The notes: generated by a model from the letters alone, not told the origin. 64,000 nt of DNA from Affinundibacterium flavidum (GCF_014284175.1 NZ_JACOGA010000008.1:124001-188000); one strand, 5' to 3'. Positions 19,318 to 28,063 are shown, numbered from the stretch's first letter. A program made the numbers and translations.

Positions 19318-19351
19318 AAAAGGTTTAGTAGCGTTGGCGACTAAACCTTTT
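19318..19351. terminator. Bidirectional terminator between pdxH and the msrA-like gene
   Basis: A perfect 12-bp stem (19318-19329 with 19340-19351, core GGTTTAGT) with a 10-nt loop is flanked by an A-run and a T-run, so it can terminate transcription from both convergent genes. Confidence 0.92.
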
Positions 19352-19423
19352 TTTACATGTGCGAGACGGTTGGAGCGAAATACTGAGCGAAGTACCGTGC
19401 GAGGTAAGATGCTGTGAAGAAAA

Positions 19424-19954
19424 CTAAGCTGCCAAGCGACGTTTAAAAATTTCGCGTGAACGCATAATTTTCGGCAAGATGAATTCTTGGCAGTAGGTAT
19501 CTTCTTTATGATTCTTATAGAAATTTTGATGCGCACTCTCAGCTGGGAAGAAAGGCGTGCATGCCATAATTTCCGTCATGATCACAAATTTGTTGGCACG
19601 GCTAATCCGCTTGGAAATTTCCTGTGCGATTTGACGTTGCTCTTGCGAGTGGAAGAAAATCACCGAACGCAATGGAGATACTTGCTGCCCGTTCACACTT
19701 GCCGGGGCATACGGATCATGCACTTTGAAGAAAACTTCCAGCAAGCTATCAAATGACAACACCTCGTTGTCAAACTCGATTCTGACGACTTCAGCGTGCC
19801 CGGTGTCACCACTGCACACGGTTTCATAACTGGGATTGTCACTATGTCCGCCAGCATAGCCACAGGTAACGGCTCTCACGCCACGCAAATGTTGGAACAC
19901 TGCTGCCAGATCCCAAAAACGACCACCACCGATTGTTACCGTTTCCAAGGCCAT
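19424..19954 (-). CDS. MsrA-like protein lacking the catalytic cysteine
   Basis: The 176-aa protein is full length for peptide-methionine (S)-S-oxide reductase and keeps most family motifs: CGYAGG near residue 33, the VCSGDTGHAEVV segment, and a PAES.HQ.FY segment near the end. The active-site motif, normally GG.CFW with the nucleophilic Cys, reads GGGRFWD at residues 9-15, so Arg12 replaces the Cys. The codon is CGT (19919-19921), one transition from TGT. The usual Tyr of the PAE.YHQ motif is Ala. Without the nucleophile the standard Msr reaction should not occur, so this is either a repurposed relative or a recently inactivated gene. The ribosome binding site (GAGGA) and frame are intact. 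Confidence 0.85.
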   Translation of the reverse strand: MALETVTIGGGRFWDLAAVFQHLRGVRAVTCGYAGGHSDNPSYETVCSGDTGHAEVVRIEFDNEVLSFDSLLEVFFKVHDPYAPASVNGQQVSPLRSVIFFHSQEQRQIAQEISKRISRANKFVIMTEIMACTPFFPAESAHQNFYKNHKEDTYCQEFILPKIMRSREIFKRRLAA

Positions 19955-20095
19955 GTTGCCATCCTCAAGTCAAAATTTGTTTTGCGAATTTTTGCCATCC
20001 ACGGCATGCTCAAATCAGATTGAGTCAATTACCTTCAAGAAAGCCTGAGCATTATCCGCGGAGGTCTCGAAATCCGACAATCTCTAATCAAAAAG

Positions 20096-20133
20096 TTGCA
20101 GAATTCGTACCTTGCTGTATCATTTTTCGATAC
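20096..20133 (+). promoter_or_regulatory. Putative promoter and operator of the XRE regulator
   Basis: TTGCAG (20096-20101) and TATCAT (20118-20123) are spaced 16 bp and match sigma-70 -35/-10 boxes moderately. An inverted repeat GTATC/GATAC (20117-20121 and 20129-20133) overlaps the -10 box and could be an autoregulatory operator of the HTH protein encoded downstream. This is inferred from position and pattern only. Confidence 0.4.
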
Positions 20134-20168
20134 TTTTCTGCAAGCCTACTCAAATATGATCAAAGCAT

Positions 20169-20939
20169 ATGACTAAAGCCTCAGCCTTAATTGATGTACT
20201 TAAACGCGAACTCAAATCCCGCCACATCACTTATCATGAATTGGCACAAAAAATTGAAGTCTCAGAATCAAGCATTAAACGCATGTTTGCGTCCAAAAAT
20301 TTGAGCTTGCACAGGCTTGATCAAATTCTGGATGCAGCACAAATCAGTTTGCATGAACTGACCGCGCGCAGTTATGAAGAGTCTCTGATCGATGAACTAA
20401 GCTATGAGCAAGAAGAAGAACTCATCAGCGACCCCAAAAAATTCATAGTTGCGGTCTCGGCCATGAATTATTTGAGCTTGCAGCAAATCGTCGATATTTA
20501 TGCAATAAGTGAAGCAGAGGTGATCGCTTATCTGGTACGCCTTGATCATTTAGGAATTTTAGAGCTAATGCCAAATAATAGAATTAAGCTCTTGTTGTCA
20601 CGTATTTTCCGTTGGATTCCGAATGGCCCTATCCAGAAATTTCATAGACGTGAATCCTTTGCCGATTACCTGAATGCGAATTTTGATGGCAAGCACGACA
20701 TGATGCAATTTGTCAGCGTGATGTTATCGAAACAATCTAGCGCAATATTTTTAACGCGCTTACGCCAACTGGCGCGCGACATTTCAGATCAACATCGTTT
20801 AGATGCGACGCTGCCGTTTGAAGAAAGACACAGGATGAGTTTTATGCTGTCGGCGCGCCCTTGGATTCCGAATTATTTCCAAGCCTTGGTCAGACCCGAA
20901 TATATACAGCATTACTATGCACGCAAAAGCAAAAAATAG
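20169..20939 (+). CDS. XRE-family (Cro/CI-type) transcriptional regulator
   Basis: The 256-aa protein has an N-terminal helix-turn-helix (about 16-58: YHELAQKIEVSESSIKRMF), followed by a helical C-terminal region without recognisable ligand motifs but with a possible second winged-helix segment (about 95-135, LQQIVDIYAISEAEVIAYLVRLDHLGIL written in parts). It is divergent from the msrA-like gene, sharing a 214-bp spacer, and may regulate itself and that neighbour. No strong ribosome binding site is visible before the ATG. The target is unknown; the DNA-binding call is firm. Confidence 0.88.
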   Translation: MTKASALIDVLKRELKSRHITYHELAQKIEVSESSIKRMFASKNLSLHRLDQILDAAQISLHELTARSYEESLIDELSYEQEEELISDPKKFIVAVSAMNYLSLQQIVDIYAISEAEVIAYLVRLDHLGILELMPNNRIKLLLSRIFRWIPNGPIQKFHRRESFADYLNANFDGKHDMMQFVSVMLSKQSSAIFLTRLRQLARDISDQHRLDATLPFEERHRMSFMLSARPWIPNYFQALVRPEYIQHYYARKSKK

Positions 20940-20964
20940 TTTGCCATAAAAACTTATCAGTACG

Positions 20965-23643
20965 CTACAGCGCTTTTATGCAAAGTCGGAAATCAGGATC
21001 TTCTGGGTAAGGTTTGACATCGAATTCCAGACTGCGCATGAGCCTGAGCATATTCGAATTATTCGTCAGTACCAGGCCTTCGATATAGGCCAGGCCGCGA
21101 TTCCTGGCGACATCAATAATCGATTGCATCAGGCGAGTACCCAAGCCCTGCCCCGCAAAATCATCGGCAATCAATAAAGAAAATTCACAGGTACTCTTAT
21201 CAGGATTAGTCACATAACGTGATACACCGATGATACGTTCAGTCTCAATAAAACTGCCATCGCCCTGCGGCTGGCGCTCGGTATAAATTGCGACCAAAGC
21301 CATCTCTCTGTCGTAATCAATCAAGGTAAATTTCGCCAGCATGCGCTCGGATAATTCACGCATCGATGACACGAAGCGGAAATAGCGACTCTCGGGCGAC
21401 AAACGACGTACTAAGTCTTGCAACATTTCGGCATCATGTGGGTGCAAAGGTCGAACCACATACATACGGCCATCGCGCAATGGCCATTCGGTTTCTTTAT
21501 CAGATGGATAAGGCGAAATTGCCAGATGTTCATAATTGCCAGGTTCTGCTGGCGAATGATCCACCACCACGCGGGCATCAACCGCCAATGCGCCATATTG
21601 ATCGACAATGAGCGGATTAATATCCATCTCGCGCAACTGTGGCAAGGCGCAGACCATCTCAGATACCCGCAATAGGATTTGCTCCAAAGCTTCTCTATGG
21701 ATGGGCGGCGTGCCACGCCAATGTCCTAGCATTTCTGCGCAACGCACTCTATCAATCAAGCGATGTGCTAAAAATTGATTGAGAGGTGGAAGTTCAATCG
21801 CACGATCGGCGATCAACTCTATCATCACGCCACCTGCACCAAAAGAAATCACGGGGCCAAAAAGTTCGTCAGTAGAAACACCGATAAATAATTCGCGTCC
21901 TTCTGGTTTGCCCGACATATTCTGCACAGTGACACCGTTCATTTTGGCATCGGGACGGAGTTGCCCTACTCTTTGCAACATGTCTTGCCAGCCATCACGT
22001 ACTCCCGTCGCATTTGTCACATTCAACAAAACACCTTGCACATCCGATTTATGCGAAATGTCGGCCGAATCAATTTTTAGTGCAACCGGATAACCGAGCT
22101 GATTCGCAACCAACATCGCTTCGGTCGAACTACGCGCCAACATGGTTTTGGTAACGGGAATATGGAATGCCGACAGCAAGGCTTTCGACTCCATTTCAGT
22201 CAATACTTTGCGCCGCTCTGCTAATACACTTTCTATCAAAATCCGCGCACCTTCCAGATCAGGTTTGGCTAATTGCGATAGTGGTGGAGGTACTTGACGC
22301 AACAATTGCTGATTACGATGAAACAGCGACACATGATTAAACGCATCCACTGCAGCTTCTGGTGTGCGGAAACTAGGAATGCCAGCCTTGAACAAAATAG
22401 TGCGTGCGGCAGTGACTTTTTCATCGCCCATCCAGCAACTGATTAAAGGCTTACCCACAGTGGCCTGCAAATCAGCCAAGACTTGCGCAATCGCACCTGT
22501 ATCAACACCGGCAATTGGCGACAAGATCACCAAGATGCCATCGACCTGACTACAATGTGCGCAAGCAGTGACAGCGGCACGATAATGCTCAGCATTCGCG
22601 TCTTGCGACAAATCGATCAATTCTTCCAACGCTGCATACGGTGAGATTTTTTTGTACAAATCCTTCACCACATCGGCTGGCAACTGCGCCATTTCTAAAT
22701 TAACTTCATTGACAAAATCTGCCGCCAACACCGCTGGACCACCACCGTTTGAAATGATCGCTAAGCGACGTCCAACAGGTAAGTAACGCGCTGACAAACA
22801 CTTCGCTGCAGCGAATAGCTGCACCATAGAATGCACACGTACAGCGCCAGCACGCTGCAAGGCGGCATCAAAAATCGCATCGCTACCGACGATATTTCCA
22901 GAGTGCGTTAAGGCAGCTTTTGATCCAGCAGGCTTACGTCCTGACTTTAATACAATCACAGGTTTGGAATTAGCGGCGGCACGCAATGAGCTCATAAAGC
23001 GCCGTGCATTTTTAATGCCTTCGATATATACGACGATGGTTTGTGTTGCCGCATCGTCCGCCAGAAAATCTAAAACCTGTGCCAAATCGACCGCAGTATT
23101 CACACCTAGCGACACCACTGCGGAAAATCCGACTCCATTTTTAGCCGCCCAATCCAAAATCGAACTGGTAATGGCACCCGATTGCGATACCACCGCGAGC
23201 GCTCCCGGTTGCGCTAACTTGCCCAAAGCGCTAGCATTCAAATGGGCTTTGGGTCTTTGAAATCCCAAGCTATTGGGGCCGAGTAAAGAAATCCCATGTT
23301 GCTTAGCGATCTTGTGCAAATTCTTAGCCTGATTCGCATCGACGCCTATAGATAAAATCAAAGCAGCGCGACACTGTATGCGCCCGACCACTTCCAAGGC
23401 GGCTGCTAATTCTTCATTCGGCAAAGCCAAGATCGCCAGATCGGCACGTGATGTTGCGAGATCACCGAGCGTGCCTTTAACGCGGCTATCGAGATAGGTC
23501 ACGCTACCCTGAAATTCCTTATTTTCTAAATGTTGCAAAAACACCCGTGTGACCGGTGTCTGTAGAGCAGGCGCATTCAAGTCACCGGCGAAGACCACCA
23601 CCGAACGGGGAGAAAACAAAGAGTTCAGATAATGCTTGTTCAT
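20965..23643 (-). CDS. PatZ-type protein lysine acetyltransferase (acyl-CoA synthetase-like + GNAT)
   Basis: The 892-aa protein joins an ADP-forming acyl-CoA synthetase-like part (CoA-binding Rossmann domain from residue 8, succinyl-CoA ligase-like domains, ATP-grasp region near 480-700 with LGYPVALKIDS) to a C-terminal GNAT domain (about 735-892, with the GQGLGTRLM acetyl-CoA loop). This is the plan of PatZ/Pat, which acetylates lysines of central metabolic enzymes such as acetyl-CoA synthetase. It lies directly downstream of an HDAC-family deacetylase gene on the same strand with a 60-nt gap, suggesting a writer/eraser unit. The assignment to protein acetylation is by family knowledge. Confidence 0.9.
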   Translation of the reverse strand: MNKHYLNSLFSPRSVVVFAGDLNAPALQTPVTRVFLQHLENKEFQGSVTYLDSRVKGTLGDLATSRADLAILALPNEELAAALEVVGRIQCRAALILSIGVDANQAKNLHKIAKQHGISLLGPNSLGFQRPKAHLNASALGKLAQPGALAVVSQSGAITSSILDWAAKNGVGFSAVVSLGVNTAVDLAQVLDFLADDAATQTIVVYIEGIKNARRFMSSLRAAANSKPVIVLKSGRKPAGSKAALTHSGNIVGSDAIFDAALQRAGAVRVHSMVQLFAAAKCLSARYLPVGRRLAIISNGGGPAVLAADFVNEVNLEMAQLPADVVKDLYKKISPYAALEELIDLSQDANAEHYRAAVTACAHCSQVDGILVILSPIAGVDTGAIAQVLADLQATVGKPLISCWMGDEKVTAARTILFKAGIPSFRTPEAAVDAFNHVSLFHRNQQLLRQVPPPLSQLAKPDLEGARILIESVLAERRKVLTEMESKALLSAFHIPVTKTMLARSSTEAMLVANQLGYPVALKIDSADISHKSDVQGVLLNVTNATGVRDGWQDMLQRVGQLRPDAKMNGVTVQNMSGKPEGRELFIGVSTDELFGPVISFGAGGVMIELIADRAIELPPLNQFLAHRLIDRVRCAEMLGHWRGTPPIHREALEQILLRVSEMVCALPQLREMDINPLIVDQYGALAVDARVVVDHSPAEPGNYEHLAISPYPSDKETEWPLRDGRMYVVRPLHPHDAEMLQDLVRRLSPESRYFRFVSSMRELSERMLAKFTLIDYDREMALVAIYTERQPQGDGSFIETERIIGVSRYVTNPDKSTCEFSLLIADDFAGQGLGTRLMQSIIDVARNRGLAYIEGLVLTNNSNMLRLMRSLEFDVKPYPEDPDFRLCIKAL

Positions 23644-23703
23644 AGTGTTCTCAAGGTAGAAAAATAAAGATGAAACTAAGACAGGGACTAAACTAAGACC
23701 GGA

Positions 23704-24645
23704 CTAATCAGCACCAATCAAAACACGCACATGTGCAGCGGCACTGCGCCCTAGTGAAGACAAGTCGTAACCACCTTCAAGACAGGAAACTATCCGACCT
23801 TGCGCATAGCGCTGGGCGAGTTGCACGATCTGCTTAGTGACCCACTCATAGTCCGCCTCCACCAACGCGAGGTTGCCCATATCGTCTTCACGATGCGCGT
23901 CAAATCCAGCGGAAATGAAGATCATCTCAGGTTGAAATTTTTCCAGTGCAGGCATCCACACTTCACTCACCGCTTGACGAAACGCATCACTCCCAGATCG
24001 GGTCGGCAAACCGACATTTACCATATTCGCGCCCATAGGCACGTCACCACAAAAAGGGTAAAGGTTTTTTTCAAAAATCGAACACATCAAAACCCGCGGA
24101 TCATCAAACAAGATATCTTCACTGCCGTTGCCATGATGCACGTCAAAATCAATCAGAGCGATGCGCTCTATACCGTGTTGAGCCAGTGCATGACGGATAC
24201 CCACCACGACATTATTAAAAAAACAGAAGCCACCGGCATTGCTGCGTTCTGCATGATGACCCGGTGGGCGGATATTGCAAAACGCGACTGGTGCTTGCCC
24301 GCTGGCGACCAAATTCGAAGCCAGCACCGCAGCACCAGCGGCACGTAAAGCGGCCTGATACGAGAATTCATTGATATTGGTATCGGGATCGATTTGCACA
24401 TGCCTGCCTTCTGGCACTTGTTGCGCAATTTCAGCAAATTCGTCCAGATAACTGGTGCTATGGGCGCGCGCCAATTGCTCTCGCGTCGCCAAAGGTGCAT
24501 CCAATTGCTCCATATAATCGAGCAAGCCCTTCATCAAGAGTTGATCATTGACCGCGCCCAAACGCTCAGGGCATTCGGGATGATGATTACCCATATCGTG
24601 TTTTTGGCAATCTGTATGCGTAATATAAGCGGCTAACAAGGTCAT
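23704..24645 (-). CDS. Histone deacetylase family (class II-like) amidohydrolase
   Basis: The 313-aa zinc amidohydrolase carries the HDAC signature: PPGHHAER (H130/H131), then FCFFNN, the zinc ligands D168 and H170 in DFDVHHGNG, and the third ligand D249 in SAGFDAHRED. Bacterial members deacetylate lysines (AcuC-like) or polyamines. Being first in a two-gene unit with a PatZ-type acetyltransferase favours protein-lysine deacetylation, by analogy with acuA/acuC of Bacillus, but acetylpolyamine activity remains possible. The start is the ATG at 24643-24645. Confidence 0.92.
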   Translation of the reverse strand: MTLLAAYITHTDCQKHDMGNHHPECPERLGAVNDQLLMKGLLDYMEQLDAPLATREQLARAHSTSYLDEFAEIAQQVPEGRHVQIDPDTNINEFSYQAALRAAGAAVLASNLVASGQAPVAFCNIRPPGHHAERSNAGGFCFFNNVVVGIRHALAQHGIERIALIDFDVHHGNGSEDILFDDPRVLMCSIFEKNLYPFCGDVPMGANMVNVGLPTRSGSDAFRQAVSEVWMPALEKFQPEMIFISAGFDAHREDDMGNLALVEADYEWVTKQIVQLAQRYAQGRIVSCLEGGYDLSSLGRSAAAHVRVLIGAD

Positions 24646-24847
24646 GGCTCCAGATCAAGGAAGGATCAAATGATTCTAGACTGATGCCCGCTTGCAGTAA
24701 AGCAATAGCCTGCGAGGTTTGCGCTGTATCAAAGGCAAGATACTGGATTTTGACGATGTTTTCGACAAAATCCATGGCAAGGACGCTTTTTAGAGGAGAA
24801 GAATTTTAGAAATTAAGAGTCTTAAAAGCTAAGGCATAGGCTAAAGC

Positions 24848-26230
24848 TTAGGCGATAACTTTTCCGTGCTCTTTTTCTATACGCTTGGCATGCAAACTAC
24901 CGTGCATACGTCGCAAACCCAACCAGACGCCTGCTAAGACCACTGGCACAGCTATCCCTATCGCGCTTTCGGTGTGCGCAAGCCAACCGAATTCTTTGGC
25001 GGCCTTGGCGACATAGCCAAACAGCCCGATCACATAGTAAGAAATCGCAGCGACCGACAAACCTTCGACGGCCTGTTGCAGATGTAATTGTTGAGCGGCG
25101 CGGGCATTCAAAGATTGTAGGATTTGGCGATTTTGCATTTCCTGCACAATACCAACCCGGGTGCGTAATAAATCATTTGAATTGGCAATCCGGCGTGCTA
25201 GCGCTTCCTGACGATTGGCGACCGCGTCACAAGTATTCATCGCAGGCGTTAAACGTCTATCCATAAATTCCGCCACCATGGGTAAGCCTTCTACCCTTTG
25301 TTCGCGTAATTCTTCTATGCGTGCATGAACTAAGCCTATGTAGGCTTTCGAGGCGGAGAAGCGGTAATTGTTTTCTAATGACAGTTTTTCTATGCGTGCG
25401 GCTAGATGCGTAATTTTTTCTAGCAGATGGCGCTCCGCATCGTTTTCTTGATCCAACTGCGTTTCATTCAAGGCGTGATCGGCCGCAACCATTGCACCAG
25501 CTAAATCCACTAATTCACTTTCTATCGCATTCAATTGCGGCGTCGTGCGCTGTGCTACGGGCAAACCCAGCAAAGCCATCATGCGATAGGTTTCAATTTC
25601 TAAAATCCGCTGTGCCAAACGCCCTGCCTGCTGTGCCCGCATATCGACATCGCGGATCACAAAACGACTAAAACCATCCGCATGCACAACAAAATCCGAC
25701 CAAAATTCACCGCCCTGCATCACCTTGCTTCCCGCCAAAGCATGTCCCTTAAACAGGCTTTGCACCTCAAGCCCGAATTCGTTAGCAGACAAAGGGCGAT
25801 TGTCCAACACCAAATGCGCCGCCACCAGCAATTTACCCTGTAGTCGATATAACCAGGCTTCGGGAATACGCGTGATCGGCATACGATTTAAAGCTTGTTC
25901 CAGATTGAATTCAGCTTCAGGATGTTGGGCAAAAGTATAGGTCGCAAATTCGGTATGGCATTCCCATTTCAGACGAAATGGTCCGAAATCGAAATAAAAA
26001 TATTTCGCCTCCAAGGCCGGTGCACTCACCCCAAAATGACTGCATAAGGCGAGTAACAATGCATGCTGTTGCTCCTGCGTGGTGCTGGCGGATTCAGTGG
26101 GGGTTTCGTGATACACCGCCAGATGCGACAGTAATTCTGGTGCATTCAAACTCAGAAACGGGCGTGAATGAATCTCAGCGGCTAAAGGAACTCGGGCGGG
26201 ATGATTAAGTTGAAAGAAGTGTATAGACAT
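24848..26230 (-). CDS. DUF3422 family membrane protein
   Basis: The frame opens at a TTG (26275), but the first ATG gives MSIHFFQLNHPARVP, with the HPAR...EIHSRPF opening typical of DUF3422 proteins, so I place the start at 26230 (460 aa). The body is soluble and helical. Two hydrophobic segments near the C-terminus (ISYYVIGLFGYVAKAA and IAVPVVLAGVWLGL) place it in the inner membrane with most of the chain in the cytoplasm. Function is unknown for the family. It is separated from HDAC by 202 nt of non-coding DNA with short degenerate GCTAAGGC words. Confidence 0.88.
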   Translation of the reverse strand: MSIHFFQLNHPARVPLAAEIHSRPFLSLNAPELLSHLAVYHETPTESASTTQEQQHALLLALCSHFGVSAPALEAKYFYFDFGPFRLKWECHTEFATYTFAQHPEAEFNLEQALNRMPITRIPEAWLYRLQGKLLVAAHLVLDNRPLSANEFGLEVQSLFKGHALAGSKVMQGGEFWSDFVVHADGFSRFVIRDVDMRAQQAGRLAQRILEIETYRMMALLGLPVAQRTTPQLNAIESELVDLAGAMVAADHALNETQLDQENDAERHLLEKITHLAARIEKLSLENNYRFSASKAYIGLVHARIEELREQRVEGLPMVAEFMDRRLTPAMNTCDAVANRQEALARRIANSNDLLRTRVGIVQEMQNRQILQSLNARAAQQLHLQQAVEGLSVAAISYYVIGLFGYVAKAAKEFGWLAHTESAIGIAVPVVLAGVWLGLRRMHGSLHAKRIEKEHGKVIA

Positions 26231-26416
26231 AGTGGCAAATGAATGAGCAAAACGAACAGTGAAAACAATTTGCAAATCAACAAAGCAAATTCGATACTGG
26301 TGCCTGCTAACGGAAAACTGCCCCGTAGCTGTCTTTATGAGAACCTCTAATCACCATTGTGGCCTTGATGAGCCTGAGACTGATTGTAACAAAGAAGTTG
26401 CCAACTGGTATTGATT

Positions 26417-26547
26417 AGAACTTACGTAAAACAGACGCTGACGTCGTTGCGTTCGCCTCGCCGTACAAATGTACTGTCTTCGGCTCCGCGCCCCCGATTT
26501 AAGCATTCGAGGGCAGGCTCTAGTCAGCGCAATTTTGTGTAAGTCCT
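26417..26547. mobile_element. MITE-like element, copy 1 (131 bp)
   Basis: The ends are imperfect inverted repeats: AGAACTTACGTAAAA at the left and, read inward from the right, AGGACTTACACAAAA. Both continue into GCGCTGAC/ACGCTGAC, giving about 24 bp of terminal similarity. The interior (GCGTTCGCCT...) is shared with a shorter second copy at 42236-42303. No transposase is encoded. The remainder of the 519-bp gap between DUF3422 and ppiB holds nothing else that I recognise. Confidence 0.7.
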
Positions 26548-26749
26548 ACTAATAAAAGAAATTGCTAAAAAACCACTAAAAACTACTAAAAAGCTGCGGC
26601 AGATAGAGTGGCAGCGCCTTGCCGTGTCAGGGAGGTACCTTCGTCAAATCGAGTACGCCAAGGTCTGAAATGGTAAAATGCAGGTTTTCCGGGTCAGACA
26701 TCACGTCCGCCCAACTTTACATAATACAACTTCCATCCCAGAGGACACT

Positions 26750-27262
26750 ATGACTCAACTCAAAGCCATCATGCAAACTAGCAAAGGTACGATCAACTTA
26801 AATCTGTTTGCCGATCAAACGCCAGTCACTTGCGCCAGCTTCGTCAATCTGGCACAGCACGGCTACTACGATGGTTTGAATTTTCACCGCGTCATCAATG
26901 ATTTCATGATCCAAGGCGGTTGCCCAGATGGTTCTGGTATGGGCGGCCCAGGCTATCGTTTTAAAGACGAATGCACCAGCGAATTGCGTCACGATAAGGC
27001 CGGTATTCTGTCAATGGCAAATGCAGGCCCTGGTACGAATGGCAGCCAATTCTTTATCACCCACGGTCCTACTCCGCATTTGAACGGTAAACACACTGTA
27101 TTCGGCGTAGTGGTCAGCGCGGAAGATCAAAAAGTCGTCAATAGCATCGTACGTGGCGATGTGATTGAAAAATTGACGATAGAAGGCGATACGACTGAAT
27201 TGTTGGCGCAGCAAGCAGAATTGGTCGCAAAATGGAATGAAGTATTGGATTCCCGCGCTTAA
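26750..27262 (+). CDS. ppiB: Peptidyl-prolyl cis-trans isomerase B (cyclophilin)
   Basis: This cytoplasmic cyclophilin catalyses proline isomerisation. The 170-aa product has the motif [13 protein letters not shown] (catalytic Arg in the FHR motif), [12 protein letters not shown] and HTVFG, all standard for PpiB. The frame extends upstream to 26678, but AGAGGA about 6 nt before the ATG at 26750 fixes the start. A hairpin at 27312-27346 follows and probably ends transcription. Confidence 0.96.
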   Translation: MTQLKAIMQTSKGTINLNLFADQTPVTCASFVNLAQHGYYDGLNFHRVINDFMIQGGCPDGSGMGGPGYRFKDECTSELRHDKAGILSMANAGPGTNGSQFFITHGPTPHLNGKHTVFGVVVSAEDQKVVNSIVRGDVIEKLTIEGDTTELLAQQAELVAKWNEVLDSRA

Positions 27263-27311
27263 TTTCTATCTGAGTTTCATCAGTCAGCCGTGTTCTTAAA
27301 CTGACGTCAAT

Positions 27312-27346
27312 AATCAGTGCACTCCTACTCTGTGCGTGCACTGATT
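27312..27346 (+). terminator. Hairpin downstream of ppiB
   Basis: A perfect 11-bp stem (AATCAGTGCAC at 27312-27322 with its complement at 27336-27346) has a 13-nt loop. Only a short T-rich tail (TCTT) follows, so termination may be inefficient. Confidence 0.65.
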
Positions 27347-27381
27347 TCTTCGCTACAAACTTTGTGACCGTCGTTACTAAT

Positions 27382-27436
27382 TTAGCTTCAACTTAGTTTC
27401 AACTTAATTTCAACGTCGCTCCAACTTAGCTTCAGT
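27382..27436. repeat. Five 11-bp tandem repeats before the GNAT gene
   Basis: Five adjacent 11-bp units (27382, 27393, 27404, 27415, 27426) follow the pattern TTAGCTTCAAC; the first three and the fifth are close copies and the fourth is more diverged. The array ends 5 bp before the ATG of the acetyltransferase gene and so forms its whole immediate leader. Confidence 0.75.
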
Positions 27437-27441
27437 TCACC

Positions 27442-27933
27442 ATGATACAAATCCGTACAGCCACTTCTGAAGACTTCGAGCAAATCTGGCCAATTTTCCG
27501 TGCCGTTGTCGCTGCTGGCGAGACTTATACCTATCCACGCGACACAAACAAAGAGCAAGCCAAACAACTCTGGATGAACACGCCTAGGCAGACCTTGGTC
27601 GCCGAAGAAGACGGCAAAATTTTGGGCAGCTATTTCATCAAAACCAATCAAACCGGTAGCGGCGACCATGTTTGTAATTGCGGTTACATGGTCAGCCCCG
27701 AAGCACGTGGTCGCGGCCTGGCTCGCCTGATGTGTGAACATTCACAGGCACTTGCAGTGACACTAGGATATCGTGCAATGCAATTCAATTTTGTCGTTTC
27801 TAGCAACGAAGTCGCAGTGCGACTCTGGACTAAATTAGGATTTGAAACAGTAGGACGTTTGCCTCGTGCTTTCCGTCACCCACTACTAGACGATGTCGAT
27901 GCATTGGTCATGTATAAATGGTTGACTGAGTAA
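27442..27933 (+). CDS. GNAT family N-acetyltransferase
   Basis: The 163-aa protein has the GNAT fold: an N-terminal IRTATSEDFEQIWPI strand-helix, the acetyl-CoA pyrophosphate loop PEARGRGLARLM (about 88-99), and the C-terminal NEVAVRLWTKLGFE motif. It is closest in style to small stand-alone acetyltransferases of unknown substrate. No Shine-Dalgarno is present; the tandem array at 27382-27436 occupies the leader. The stop codon is itself the first three bases of another 11-bp tandem array. It is convergent with the M1-fusion gene. Confidence 0.9.
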   Translation: MIQIRTATSEDFEQIWPIFRAVVAAGETYTYPRDTNKEQAKQLWMNTPRQTLVAEEDGKILGSYFIKTNQTGSGDHVCNCGYMVSPEARGRGLARLMCEHSQALAVTLGYRAMQFNFVVSSNEVAVRLWTKLGFETVGRLPRAFRHPLLDDVDALVMYKWLTE

Positions 27934-27974
27934 GCACAAAATAAGTTCAAAATAAGCACAACGTAAGCGCAAAT
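27931..27974. repeat. Four 11-bp tandem repeats starting at the GNAT stop codon
   Basis: Units at 27931, 27942, 27953 and 27964 follow TAAGCACAAAA with few changes. The TAA of the first unit is the gene's stop codon, and each further unit begins with TAA in a shifted frame because 11 is not a multiple of three. Confidence 0.75.
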
Positions 27975-28004
27975 TCAAAAACTCGGACAAGCCGACAGGC
28001 CAAG

Positions 28005-28044
28005 AAAAAAGACCGCCAATACAATGCATTTGACGGTCTTTTTT
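28005..28044. terminator. Bidirectional terminator between GNAT and M1-fusion genes
   Basis: AAAAAAGACCG (28005-28015) and CGGTCTTTTTT (28034-28044) form a perfect 11-bp stem with A- and T-runs, suitable for both convergent genes. Confidence 0.92.
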
Positions 28045-28063
28045 ATGTATGACGTTTCTCGTA

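Noticed and set aside
23800..24348. 182-codon plus-strand ORF
   Set aside because: It is antisense to the HDAC gene; no motifs, no ribosome binding site, shadow composition.
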